DNA of 64,000 nt from Actinomycetota bacterium (GTDB lineage: Bacteria > Actinomycetota > UBA4738 > HRBIN12): NCBI GenBank assembly GCA_040881665.1, contig JBBECT010000006.1, positions 42,462 to 106,461 of the forward strand. The letters are read 5' to 3'. Made by a program: the position numbers and the translations under genes. The notes beneath the pieces were generated by a model, which was not told the DNA's origin, made no database searches, and was given only the letters and a program-made list of their open reading frames with translations. This document shows, in pieces, positions 1-8,069 of the stretch. Each line of letters starts with the position of its first letter. Position 1 is the stretch's first letter.

Positions 1-401
1 GCATCCTTGGTCAGACGCTCCCCCTCGACCAACCCGGACACACCGATCAGCTCGACGCCGTCGAGCCGCTCCGCGAGGTCGCCGAAGGACGCGTACGGCA
101 GCGACGTCTCGAACCCGATCCGCGAGGCGCCGGCATCCACCGCGCGTTCGGCGGCCGCACGGAGCAGCCCGGTGGCCGGCGTGAGCACCTCGACGCCGGA
201 TCCCTCTCGTCTGGCCTGCTCGGTGTACCGGCCGTCGGTCAGCAGGAGGGCGGGTCGATCTCCGCTCAGCAGGAGCACTCCCGCGCTCCCGGTGAATCCC
301 GTGAGGTAGCGCACGTTCGCCCGATCGGTGACGAGGATCGTGGGGACCCCGATCTCCGCCAGACGAGCCGCGACCCGTGTGCGGCGCCCCGCGTGATCCA
401 C
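1..401 (-). CDS. Xaa-Pro peptidase (creatinase N-terminal domain), 3' part outside window
   Basis: Aminopeptidase P family; cleaves N-terminal residues that precede proline. Only the N-terminal creatinase-like domain is in the window (about 133 residues), running off the left edge. It shows the family pattern RANVRYLTGFTGS, then a strand ending LLTDGRYTEQA. The start is a GTG (399-401), five bases after the aroQ stop, so it is probably the last or a late gene of the aro run and translated by coupling. The metal-binding catalytic domain is not visible, so activity cannot be judged. The family call rests on the N-domain alone. Confidence 0.82.
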   Translation of the reverse strand, partial: MDHAGRRTRVAARLAEIGVPTILVTDRANVRYLTGFTGSAGVLLLSGDRPALLLTDGRYTEQARREGSGVEVLTPATGLLRAAAERAVDAGASRIGFETSLPYASFGDLAERLDGVELIGVSGLVEGERLTKD

Positions 402-406
402 GCCGG

Positions 407-835
407 TTACAGGCCCGAGACGGCTTCGAGCGCGAGGTGATACCCGAGCGTTCCCGCGCCGGCGATCGTGATGCGCGAGACCGGCGAGATCACGGAGTGT
501 CGCCGCCACTCCTCCCGCGCATAGATGTTCGTCTGGTGCACCTCGATCACGGGCGCCTCGCCCGCTTCGATCGCGTCCCGGAGCGCGTAGGAGGAATGGG
601 TCAGGGCCCCGGCGTTCAGCACCACGGCCTCGAAGCCGTCGCCCGAGGCTCCGCGCACCCATCCGAGGATCTCGCCCTCGTGGTCGGACTGACGCCACTC
701 GACCTCATGTCCGAGCTCGGCGGCGCGCTTGGCAACACCCTCCATGATCTCGGGCAGCGTTTGGGTCCCGTACTTCTCCGGCTCACGCTCGCCCAGCGCT
801 CCGAGGTTCGGACCGAACACGTACAGCACGCGCAT
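407..835 (-). CDS. aroQ: type II 3-dehydroquinate dehydratase
   Basis: Dehydrates 3-dehydroquinate to 3-dehydroshikimate, the third step of the shikimate pathway, in the cytosol. The product has 142 residues, the usual size. It keeps the GPNLG opening, the YGT catalytic tyrosine region, the N-A-G-A-x-T-H-S substrate loop and the EVHQTN/REEWRRHS histidine/arginine motifs. It lies 64 bases after aroB, and a GGGAG is present about 11 bases before the ATG. Being the small dodecameric type II enzyme rather than AroD fits actinobacteria. Confidence 0.95.
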   Translation of the reverse strand: MRVLYVFGPNLGALGEREPEKYGTQTLPEIMEGVAKRAAELGHEVEWRQSDHEGEILGWVRGASGDGFEAVVLNAGALTHSSYALRDAIEAGEAPVIEVHQTNIYAREEWRRHSVISPVSRITIAGAGTLGYHLALEAVSGL

Positions 836-899
836 ATCCCGTGTCTCCCTCTCTCCGCGTCGGTGGTCGGTCCCCGTCGGTCGCCGGCATGCGCGACCC

Positions 900-1988
900 T
901 CAGGCCGGCGCTCCCATCGCGGTTAGCGTGGCACGGATCCGGTCCCGGGGCACGCCGTCGACGACCTCGGGCTGTCCGATCCCCCGCAGCAGGACGAAGC
1001 GGATCCCGCCCTGGAACTTCTTGTCGAGGTGAAACGCATCGAGGATCTCCTCCACCGGAGGGAGCCCGACCTCGGCCTCCAGGCCCAACGAGGTGAGCAG
1101 CCGCACGTGCCGGGCGGTAAGTCCCGGCTCGGCGATTCCGACGGCCTCGGCCAGTCGGGCCGCGAACACCATCCCGATCGCGACCGCTTCGCCGTGGGTG
1201 TGCCCGGCGAAGGACTCGATCCGCTCGAGCGCGTGACCCAAGGTGTGCCCGTAGTTCAGGAAGAGCCGCGTTCCCTCGTCCTTCTCGTCCTCGGCGACCG
1301 TGCGCGCCTTCGCCTCGACGCAACGCGCGACGAGCTCGACCATCACCTCGGGCTCTCGCGCGAGGACGACGTCGAGCCGCGTTTCGAGCAGCGCGAGCAG
1401 CTCGGTGTCGAGCGTGAGCCCGTACTTCGCGACCTCGGCCAGCCCGGATCGCAGATCCCGATCCGGCACCGATGCGAGCGTCCCCACGTCGGCAAGCACC
1501 GCCGAGGGCTGGTAGAAGGCGCCGACGAGGTTCTTGCCCTCCGGGAGGTTCACCGCGGTCTTGCCGCCGATCGCAGCGTCGACCTGCGCGGTGAGCGTCG
1601 TCGGGACCTGCACGAAGGGCACGCCACGCGCGTAGCTGGCCGCGACGAACCCCGCGAGGTCCCCGACCGCACCGCCGCCGAGCGCCACGACGAGGTCACC
1701 GCGATGCGCCCGTTGCGTGGCGAGCTGGCGCACCAGCGTGCCGTGGACCTGAAGCGTCTTGGCCTCCTCGCCGGAGGGCACCCCGAGCAGCACCGGCTCG
1801 AGATCCCGCTCACGCAACGAGGCTGCGAGCGGTTCGAACCACGTGTCGGAGACCGTGCGGTCGCTGACCACGAACGCGCGCGAAGCCGCGGGAAGCTCGG
1901 GGAGGTGCTCGCCGGCGGCGGCGATAAGCCCCTCGCCGATCGTCACCTCGTAGGGCCGGCCGGGGATCGCGACGCTCACGCGACGCAC
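900..1988 (-). CDS. aroB: 3-dehydroquinate synthase
   Basis: Converts DAHP to 3-dehydroquinate, the second shikimate step; NAD and a divalent metal are required. The product is 362 residues, normal for AroB. Visible motifs are the NAD-binding GGGAVGDLAGFVAA, the QVPTTLTAQVDAAIGGKT segment, and the metal ligands in KYG, NYGHTLGHALE and GHTHGEAVAIGM. The open frame continues upstream into aroK, but GTG at 1986-1988 is preceded by GGGAG at 5 bases and gives the expected N-terminus. A second GTG at 1979 is possible. It starts 13 bases after the aroK stop. Confidence 0.95.
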   Translation of the reverse strand: MRRVSVAIPGRPYEVTIGEGLIAAAGEHLPELPAASRAFVVSDRTVSDTWFEPLAASLRERDLEPVLLGVPSGEEAKTLQVHGTLVRQLATQRAHRGDLVVALGGGAVGDLAGFVAASYARGVPFVQVPTTLTAQVDAAIGGKTAVNLPEGKNLVGAFYQPSAVLADVGTLASVPDRDLRSGLAEVAKYGLTLDTELLALLETRLDVVLAREPEVMVELVARCVEAKARTVAEDEKDEGTRLFLNYGHTLGHALERIESFAGHTHGEAVAIGMVFAARLAEAVGIAEPGLTARHVRLLTSLGLEAEVGLPPVEEILDAFHLDKKFQGGIRFVLLRGIGQPEVVDGVPRDRIRATLTAMGAPA

Positions 1989-2001
1989 GGGCGCTCCCGC
2001 T

Positions 2002-2499
2002 TCACGCGCTGCCTCGCAGCTCCTGCTCGATCGCCGCCGCAACCGCTCCCGGCGTGCCGCTGCCGTCGACCACGTGCGCGGCGAACTCCCGGTAGGCCGG
2101 CTCCCTCTGGGCGAGGAGCAGCTCGAGATCACCTTCTTCGTGGATCAGCGGTCGCTCGGCCGCGGGCCGCACACGGCGTTTCAGGATGTCGATCGGGACG
2201 TCCAGGAACACCACGTGGCCCGTGGCACGCAGCGTGACGCGGTTGGCCGGCTCGATCACGACGCCGCCTCCGCACGCGACCACGCTCGGATCGTCGGCCG
2301 CCGCCTTCGTCAGCACCTGCGCTTCCAGCGCCCGGAAGGCCGGCTCGCCCTCGTCGGCGAAGATCGCCGTGATCGACTTGCCCGCCTCCCGCTCGATCTC
2401 GTGATCGAGATCGACGAACGGAACGCCGAGCCGGCCCGCGAGCTCCGCGCCGACGACGCTCTTGCCCGACCCGGGCATGCCCACGAGATAGACGATCAC
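2002..2499 (-). CDS. aroK: shikimate kinase
   Basis: Phosphorylates shikimate at the 3-hydroxyl using ATP. 165 residues, typical. It has Walker A GMPGSGKS near the N-terminus, the shikimate-binding D-x-D in VDLDHEIE, the FRALEAQVL arginine, and the CGGGVV loop. The start is a GTG whose last bases form the aroC stop (GTGA, 4-base overlap), so translation is coupled to aroC. The frame stays open far upstream inside aroC; that extension is an artefact. Confidence 0.94.
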   Translation of the reverse strand: MIVYLVGMPGSGKSVVGAELAGRLGVPFVDLDHEIEREAGKSITAIFADEGEPAFRALEAQVLTKAAADDPSVVACGGGVVIEPANRVTLRATGHVVFLDVPIDILKRRVRPAAERPLIHEEGDLELLLAQREPAYREFAAHVVDGSGTPGAVAAAIEQELRGSA

Positions 2500-3650
2500 G
2501 CGAGCGTCTCCCGGTAGGACTCGAGGTTGCGACGGGTCTCGCCGACGGAGTCGCCGCCGAACTTCTCCAGCACGGCGTCGGCGATCACGTACGCGGTGGC
2601 CGCCTCCCCCACCACGCCACCGGCCGGGACGGCGCAGACATCGGTCCTCTGCTTGATCGCGACGGCCTCCTCGCGGGTGACGATGTCCACCGTCGACAGG
2701 GGCTTGGGCACCGTGGAGAACGGTTTCATCGCGGCCCGCACCCGGATCGGCTGACCGGTGCTCATCCCGCCCTCGATCCCGCCGGCGCGCATCGTCCTGC
2801 GGGTCAGCTCCCCACTGCGCGAGACGATCTCGTCGTGCGCCTTTGATCCGAGCCGGGCGGCGAGCGCGAATCCGTCCCCGACCTCGACACCCTTCACGGA
2901 CTGGATCCCCATCAGCGCGAGCGCGAACCGGGCATCGAGCTTGCGGTCGTAGTGCACGTGCGAGCCGAGGCCGGGCGGCGCTCCGTACACGAGGACCTCG
3001 AACGTGCCGCCGATCGTGTCCCGCGACTTCCGTACCGCGTCGATCTCGGCCACCATCTTCTTGGAGACCGTCGGGTCGAAGCAGCGAACGGGCGACGCAT
3101 CGATGCCCTCGAGGTCCTCGGGCCGCGGTGGCTTGGCGGTCGCGAGAACCGCGACCTTGCCGATCCTCACGATGTGGGACAGCACCCGGATCCCGAGATC
3201 GGCCAGGAACGCCTTCGCGAAGCACCCGACCGCTACGCGCGCCGCCGTCTCCCGAGCGCTCGCGCGCTCGAGCACGTTGCGGACGTCGTCGAAACCGTAC
3301 TTCTGGACGCCGACGAGGTCCGCGTGTCCCGGCCGGGGCCGCGTGAGCCGGTCATCGGGGTCGATCTCGCCTTCGACCCCCATCAGCTCGGAGTACTTCG
3401 CGTCCCACTCCTTGTTCGGGATCACCACCGCGATCGGGCTCCCGAGGGTGCGACCGTGCCGGACGCCCGTGAGGATCTCGAACAGATCGGATTCGAACTT
3501 CTGTCGGCCGCTGCGCCCGTGCCCGAGGCGGCGGCGGGCCAGCTCGTCGGCGAGCTGCTTCGGGGAGACGGGCACACCGGCCGGCAGCCCCTCGAGGGTG
3601 GCCACGAGCGCCTGCCCGTGGGATTCCCCGGCCGTCAGCATCCGCAACAT
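2496..3650 (-). CDS. aroC: chorismate synthase
   Basis: Converts EPSP to chorismate with reduced FMN, the last shared step to aromatic amino acids. 384 residues. Family signatures: LTAGESHG at the N-terminus, [11 protein letters not shown], the RPRPGHADL segment, a conserved [14 protein letters not shown] stretch and [13 protein letters not shown]. Two upstream ATGs exist (3662, 3659); I choose the ATG at 3648-3650 because the protein then begins [12 protein letters not shown] like its relatives. No Shine-Dalgarno lies before any of them. A TATGAT box 7 bases upstream suggests leaderless transcription. It heads the aroCKBQ run. Confidence 0.94.
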   Translation of the reverse strand: MLRMLTAGESHGQALVATLEGLPAGVPVSPKQLADELARRRLGHGRSGRQKFESDLFEILTGVRHGRTLGSPIAVVIPNKEWDAKYSELMGVEGEIDPDDRLTRPRPGHADLVGVQKYGFDDVRNVLERASARETAARVAVGCFAKAFLADLGIRVLSHIVRIGKVAVLATAKPPRPEDLEGIDASPVRCFDPTVSKKMVAEIDAVRKSRDTIGGTFEVLVYGAPPGLGSHVHYDRKLDARFALALMGIQSVKGVEVGDGFALAARLGSKAHDEIVSRSGELTRRTMRAGGIEGGMSTGQPIRVRAAMKPFSTVPKPLSTVDIVTREEAVAIKQRTDVCAVPAGGVVGEAATAYVIADAVLEKFGGDSVGETRRNLESYRETLA

Positions 3651-3657
3651 GCGTCTC

Positions 3658-3663
3658 ATCATA
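3658..3663 (-). promoter_or_regulatory. putative -10 box of a leaderless aroC transcript
   Basis: TATGAT lies 7 bases before the chosen aroC ATG. A transcript starting the usual distance downstream would begin at or next to the start codon. No clear TTGACA-like -35 is seen 16 to 18 bases upstream. The same arrangement recurs before ruvC, alaS and thrS. Confidence 0.4.
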
Positions 3664-3724
3664 GGGAGTGAACAGGGGCGACGACCCTCGGAAGTCGCGT
3701 GGCGGCGTGCCTCCGGACATGGAA

Positions 3725-3751
3725 GAGGGCGGCCCCAATGGGGCCGCCCTC
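3725..3751 (-). terminator. hairpin terminator after the pilMNO run
   Basis: A perfect 12-base inverted repeat (GAGGGCGGCCCC / GGGGCCGCCCTC) with a 3-base loop lies 55 bases after the stop of the last pil gene (3807) and before aroC. On the minus strand only a short TTCC follows, so it is a strong hairpin with a weak U-tract, as is common in GC-rich genomes. It separates the pilus transcript from aroC. Confidence 0.7.
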
Positions 3752-3806
3752 GAACCGGCGACCGCTCCCCCCGTGGGCGGAACGCCGGTGACCTTTGCTC
3801 CGTTCG

Positions 3807-4385
3807 CTACTTCGGAGCGTCCGAACAGAGGCGGAACGACTCGTCGCCGTACACGAACGTCGCGCAGCTGCTCGTCGTGTCGATCGACCGCACCTCGTAG
3901 TTCTGGTCGAACGTTCCTCCGACCGCCTCGTCGTAGACCTTCCCCTCGACATCCACGGTCACCCGGGGCGTTCCCCCGCGTGTGTAGACCGTGGTGAGGG
4001 TCACCTGCTTGCCGGCGACGTTCGAGCTCTGGTCGTCCGCGGGCTTCGCCGGATCGGTCTCCGGGTCCGCCGTGGTCTCGGTCGAGGTCGGGCTCGTCGT
4101 CGTGGTCGCCGTCACGGTCGGAGAGGGAGCCAGTTCCGGTGGCGTCGAGAATGGGTCGCGCCCGCTGAAGTTCACGACCTCCTTCGGCGACTTCGTCGGC
4201 GTCGGCGAGGCGGTGGTCGGCTCGGGCTCGGGAGCACCGCTCGCAGGAACCGGAGCCGGTGTCGGTGCCGCCGTCTCCTCGTCTCCTCCCCCGAGCACCT
4301 GCGTGACCAGGAAGAAGGCGACGGCGATCCCCGCGATCACGCCGAGGATGATCAAAGCCCGTCGGTCGCGCTCGGTCATCGCCAT
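3807..4385 (-). CDS. type IV pilus-associated bitopic protein (PilP position)
   Basis: 192 residues: a short cytoplasmic head, one membrane segment at about 9-30, a Pro/Thr/Glu-rich linker to about 110, and a compact C-terminal domain with two cysteines 13 residues apart that could form a disulfide. It follows pilO with TGATG (1-base overlap), the place of pilP in pilMNOP operons. The C-terminal segment (valine-rich strands, then a Y-G-D-E-S-F stretch) would fit a PilP-like fold linking PilN/PilO to outer parts. An actinobacterium has no secretin, so the partner is unclear. I call it by position and architecture, not by firm homology. Confidence 0.6.
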   Translation of the reverse strand: MAMTERDRRALIILGVIAGIAVAFFLVTQVLGGGDEETAAPTPAPVPASGAPEPEPTTASPTPTKSPKEVVNFSGRDPFSTPPELAPSPTVTATTTTSPTSTETTADPETDPAKPADDQSSNVAGKQVTLTTVYTRGGTPRVTVDVEGKVYDEAVGGTFDQNYEVRSIDTTSSCATFVYGDESFRLCSDAPK

Positions 4386-5050
4386 CAGGCACCTCCCTCG
4401 GTCGCGGGTTCAGCAGCAGCGTCTTCGCTCGGACCCGGGACGGAGTTCGGCCCGGCACTGATGTCCGTCGTGAAGAACTCAACGGTGAACTGCCCGGTGA
4501 GCTCGGCCGTCGTCGCGGTCGTGGTGTCTGTGGCCGTCTCTTCCGTGGTCGTCTCCTCCGTCGTCGCCGCGGTCGTCGTGCCCCCGGTCAGCGATACCGA
4601 CGTGACCTTCGCGGCTCGAGGGAGCGTCTCCAGGTTGTACAGGAACTCCTCGAGCGCGAAGTAGGTTCCGCTCGTGTCGAGCGTGACGATCACCGTCGAG
4701 TACTCCGCGCCCTCGGCCGCGACCGGGTTGGCGGTCGAGATCGACAACGGATCGACACCCGCGCGGTCAGCCGCGCTCTGCAGTAGCAAGATCATCCCGG
4801 GCTGGTCTTCCGTCGGCGGGATCATCGTGCCGATCTGCCGGATCTTCTCGTTCGTCACCGGGGCGTCCTCTCTCGCCGCCTCGAGTTGAGCGAGCGTCAG
4901 CTGCAACGAGGTTTCCTGCTGCTCCGCTTGGTCGAGCTCATCCTGCTTCTCCGAGACCTGTGCTCGCTTCGGCATGACGAGGAAAAAGATCACGAGCACC
5001 GCGAGTAGAACTCCGGCCACGGCTGCGATGAGCGGCGCACGCTTGTTCAC
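4385..5050 (-). CDS. pilO: type IV pilus inner-membrane alignment protein PilO
   Basis: 221 residues: membrane anchor at about 7-27, a coiled coil (about 30-65, rich in Q, E and L), then a ferredoxin-like PilO domain with the usual IPPTEDQPGMILLLQSAADRAGV opening and a YFALEEFLYNLETLPR helix. The region after about residue 165 is Thr/Glu-rich and low in complexity. PilO pairs with PilN to align the PilM platform with the motor. Its start overlaps the pilN stop by 4 bases. Confidence 0.86.
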   Translation of the reverse strand: MNKRAPLIAAVAGVLLAVLVIFFLVMPKRAQVSEKQDELDQAEQQETSLQLTLAQLEAAREDAPVTNEKIRQIGTMIPPTEDQPGMILLLQSAADRAGVDPLSISTANPVAAEGAEYSTVIVTLDTSGTYFALEEFLYNLETLPRAAKVTSVSLTGGTTTAATTEETTTEETATDTTTATTAELTGQFTVEFFTTDISAGPNSVPGPSEDAAAEPATEGGA

Positions 5051-5682
5051 GCGATCTCCTCAACTTCCCGGCCGCGTTCGGTAACGACGTCGTCGGTCAG
5101 GTCCGCCGAGCTGGAGAACGTGTACTGCCTGCTCCGCGGCGACGTTTCCGTCAAAACGGACGAGAACGGGTTCACCCAGCCATCGACCTGCGTCTGCCTC
5201 GTCAGCCAGACCGTAGCCGCCTCGAGGTTGGCCACGGTGCCCGTGAACGTCAAGGTGCCGATGATCCCCGTGTCCGCGAGAGTGGGATCGACGACGGTCG
5301 CCGCCGCGCCGGTGGCCGCGGTGGTTCCGCTCAAGTTGTCGAGGACCGCGTCGGGCGGGATCACGCGCGAGACGTCCAAGAGGATGCCCGACCACGCGAC
5401 CTCACCGGCGAACACCTGCGCTTCGAGCGCCTCCTTCTCCGCGAGATCGGTCTGTAGATCGCCGAACTCCTGCAGACTCGCGATCTTCGTCTGAAGGGCG
5501 GCATTCGTTTGTTCCTGCGCCGCGAGCTCGTCCTCGACGCTCGAAAGGTTCATCGTCTGAAGCACGTAGTACGCACCGATCAGCACGAGCACACCGACCA
5601 CGCCGAGGATCACCAGGGCCGTTCGCTGCCGCAGCTTCTGCCGCTGTTTGATCTCGGGGGGGAGGAGGTTGACCTGGCTCAC
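5047..5682 (-). CDS. pilN: type IV pilus assembly protein PilN
   Basis: 211 residues. It begins with the diagnostic PilN peptide MSQVNLLPPEI, which binds the groove of PilM, followed by a membrane segment at about 22-43, a coiled coil to about 85, and a periplasm-side ferredoxin-like domain. It overlaps pilM and pilO by 4 bases on each side, so the three are made together. It works as the membrane partner of PilO under the PilC/PilB motor. Confidence 0.88.
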   Translation of the reverse strand: MSQVNLLPPEIKQRQKLRQRTALVILGVVGVLVLIGAYYVLQTMNLSSVEDELAAQEQTNAALQTKIASLQEFGDLQTDLAEKEALEAQVFAGEVAWSGILLDVSRVIPPDAVLDNLSGTTAATGAAATVVDPTLADTGIIGTLTFTGTVANLEAATVWLTRQTQVDGWVNPFSSVLTETSPRSRQYTFSSSADLTDDVVTERGREVEEIA

Positions 5683-6737
5683 TTGCCTCCTCCTTCCGGG
5701 ATCGCAAGGCCGACCGCGGTGGCAAGCACCGGCTCGGCCTCTCCCATCGCCGCGTCGGAGAGCTTGAGCTGAGGTCGCACGGTTCCGAACGCGTGGCCGC
5801 GTTCGACCCGGACGGGGATCCGCTCCTGCAGCATCTCGAGGAAGCCCTCGAGCTTCGAACCGCCACCGGTGACCAGGAGGCGGCCCACACGAGCGCCGGG
5901 GACCTGTGCCGTGTAGAACTCGAGCGACGAGCGAACCTCGTCGACGAAGGCGCTCGCTCGCGTCATCGCGACGCGGTGCACGTCGTCGAACGACGGGGCG
6001 CCCTCGAGCTCCTCGCCCTTCTTCACGCGTTCGGCGACGTCGTCCTCCAGCCCGAGGTCGCGGGCGATCGTGCTCGTGACGTCCTTGCCTCCCGACGGGA
6101 GGATCCGTACGAAGCGCGTGATCCCGTCCGCGTGGACGCAGATGTTCGTCACGTCTGATCCGACGTCGATCACCGCCTCGTCGCCGGGCGTCTCGAGCTC
6201 CATCCCCGCCTCGGCACTGCCGATCGACCGAACGAGGGCGAACGGGATCAGATCGAGACCGATCGGGACGAGCTTCGCGCGGTCCACGGCGTCGACAAGG
6301 GCCTCGACCATCCCCTTCTGGGCCGCGACGAGGAGGATCCGCAGCATCTTGCGGTCCTCCTGCTCGAACTCACCGAGCACGTCGAAGTCGAGCACGGCCT
6401 CGTCGACCGGCATCGGGATGAACTCCTGCACCTGGAATCCGAGGGACTCGCGAAGTTCCTTCTCCGGGAGCCACGGAAGGGCGACCTCGCGGACGACAAC
6501 GCGTTGGTTGCCGACACCCAGCACGACCTGGCGTCCCTTGAACCCGCCGCGGCTCCACAGTTCCTTGAGGGCTTCACCGACGATCTCGGGATTGCGAACC
6601 TCACCGTTCTCGACGGCACCGACCGGCAGCGCGACCTGGGCGGCGCGCACGAGGGACGGAGGGTTGCCGCCGCCGAGCTCGACCGCCCGAACGCTCGTCG
6701 AGCCGATGTCGAGTCCGATCCGGGTCCGTCGCGGCAC
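5679..6737 (-). CDS. pilM: type IV pilus assembly ATPase-fold protein PilM
   Basis: 352 residues, actin-like (FtsA/PilM) fold. The nucleotide-binding motifs are visible: GLDIGSTSVRAVEL at the N-terminus, IDVGSDVTN in the middle and LLVTGGGSKLEG near the end. It is a cytoplasmic ring protein that recruits PilN. The start is a GTG at 6735-6737, one base after the stop of the HTH gene; the longer frame upstream overlaps that gene and is rejected. Confidence 0.9.
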   Translation of the reverse strand: MPRRTRIGLDIGSTSVRAVELGGGNPPSLVRAAQVALPVGAVENGEVRNPEIVGEALKELWSRGGFKGRQVVLGVGNQRVVVREVALPWLPEKELRESLGFQVQEFIPMPVDEAVLDFDVLGEFEQEDRKMLRILLVAAQKGMVEALVDAVDRAKLVPIGLDLIPFALVRSIGSAEAGMELETPGDEAVIDVGSDVTNICVHADGITRFVRILPSGGKDVTSTIARDLGLEDDVAERVKKGEELEGAPSFDDVHRVAMTRASAFVDEVRSSLEFYTAQVPGARVGRLLVTGGGSKLEGFLEMLQERIPVRVERGHAFGTVRPQLKLSDAAMGEAEPVLATAVGLAIPEGGGK

Positions 6738-6738
6738 G

Positions 6739-6975
6739 CTACTCGCCCTCCACCCAGACCGAGCGCTCCGAGAGGTAGCGTTCGATCTCCGACTCCCGGA
6801 TCCGGTAGTTCTTGCCGACACGGATCGCCGCCAGCTGCCCGCTCTTGATCAGGCGGTACACGGTCATGTTGGACACGCGCATGATGTCCGCCACTTCAGC
6901 GACGGTCAGCAGGCGGTCCCCCACTCCGGACTTCTGGCTCACCGGCTCCGTCTCCACGTGTGGCTCGGGCGCCAC
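6739..6975 (-). CDS. small excisionase/BldC-type helix-turn-helix DNA-binding protein
   Basis: 78 residues; residues about 22-70 form a MerR-like winged HTH of the excisionase family (LLTVAEVADIMRVSNMTVYR, then a basic wing with RVGKNYRIRESEIERYL). Close in size and motif to BldC, an actinobacterial developmental regulator. It sits first in the pilMNO run with its own good promoter and ends one base before pilM, so it may control pilus genes. Start GTG at 6975; GTG starts a few codons in are also possible because no clear ribosome site is seen. Confidence 0.8.
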   Translation of the reverse strand: MAPEPHVETEPVSQKSGVGDRLLTVAEVADIMRVSNMTVYRLIKSGQLAAIRVGKNYRIRESEIERYLSERSVWVEGE

Positions 6976-7041
6976 GTCGGCAACACTTGCAACATCACGC
7001 TCAGATCGCCTCTCCGACGCTCCTGAGCCACAAGCTCACGG

Positions 7042-7071
7042 AACGTAGCCGTCTGCCACAGATCGTGTCAA
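7042..7071 (-). promoter_or_regulatory. sigma-70-type promoter for the HTH-pilMNO run
   Basis: On the minus strand TTGACA (7071-7066) is followed after 18 bases by TACGTT (7047-7042). The start of transcription would be near 7035, giving a leader of about 60 bases. The rest of the gap 6976-7240 holds no gene that I can support; part of it must carry the end of the prepilin peptidase transcript, but I see no clear terminator. Confidence 0.65.
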
Positions 7072-7240
7072 TGCGGTTCATCTCTGTACCCTCGGCAATC
7101 CGAGCGTAATTACGTAGGTGTGATTCCCAAGTGCCCCAAAGATTCACACAGGTAACGACAATGCTCTCCCCCGACAGACCTGCGGCGGGGTGGGCCGATC
7201 GGGTGATGCGGCGCGGTCGACGGGCGATGGCCCGAAGGGA

Positions 7241-8020
7241 TCAGCCCGGCAGGGTCAGATCGAGGTAGGCCCTCGAGATGGGTTCGGCGAAGAATGCGGC
7301 GATCATCGCGCCGGCCGCGAGGTAGGGCCCGAACGGGATCGCCTGCTTCCGCCCGAGCCCGATCAGCAGCGCGACGATCGACCCGATCCCCCCGAGCAGG
7401 ATCCCCACGCCGGCCGCGACCCCCACGTAGCGCAGGCCAAGAGAGCCAAGCACGAGGCCGATCAGCGCCACGAGCTTCACGTCGCCCATCCCCATGCCCC
7501 GGGGGACAACGACCGCGATCAGCAGCAGCGCCCCCCCATAGATGGCGAGCCCGAACCCCGCTCGGGCGAGGTCGACGGGCGCTCCGAACAGCCGGGCGAT
7601 CACCAGATACACGGGGAAAACGATCAGCGCCGGATAGGTGATCAGGTTGGGGATGATCCGGTGGCGGATGTCGATCACAGCGATCGGCGGCATCAGCGCG
7701 AGGAACAACGCCATCATCACCGCCACCCACAGATCGTCGAAGACGAGCGCTGCAGCGACGAACAGCCCGGCGGTCCCGAGCTCCACGATCGGATAGACGA
7801 CCGAGATCCGTGCGCCGCACGAGCGACATCGGCCGCGAAGGAGCAGCCACGACACGACGGGGATGTTGTCGACGTTCCGGAGCTCGGCGCCACACGAGGG
7901 ACACCTCGAGCGCGGCGCGACGACAGACTCCCGGTTGGGGACGCGGTGCACCACGACCGTAAGGAAGCTGCCGATCGGCAGGCCGAACAGACCGAAGATG
8001 ATGGCTCGTAAGGTCGTCAT
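7241..8020 (-). CDS. pilD: prepilin peptidase / N-methyltransferase
   Basis: 259 residues, polytopic membrane aspartyl protease that removes the prepilin leader and methylates the new N-terminus. The N-terminal half has the zinc-type CPSC...CRSC pair (methyltransferase domain) and the second half carries the catalytic D-x-R (IDIRHRIIPN) and the GMGDVK motif. It should process the four prepilin-like products encoded next to it. A TAGGCT box 15 bases before the ATG is the only upstream signal seen; no ribosome site. Confidence 0.93.
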   Translation of the reverse strand: MTTLRAIIFGLFGLPIGSFLTVVVHRVPNRESVVAPRSRCPSCGAELRNVDNIPVVSWLLLRGRCRSCGARISVVYPIVELGTAGLFVAAALVFDDLWVAVMMALFLALMPPIAVIDIRHRIIPNLITYPALIVFPVYLVIARLFGAPVDLARAGFGLAIYGGALLLIAVVVPRGMGMGDVKLVALIGLVLGSLGLRYVGVAAGVGILLGGIGSIVALLIGLGRKQAIPFGPYLAAGAMIAAFFAEPISRAYLDLTLPG

Positions 8021-8069
8021 CGGGACGGGAGCCTATTCGGTGATGCGGCTCCAAGGTGGGACCCGGCGT

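Noticed and set aside
8021..8060. TAGGCT before pilD as another leaderless promoter
   Set aside because: Spacing to the ATG is 9 bases and there is no other evidence; left out of the leaderless group.
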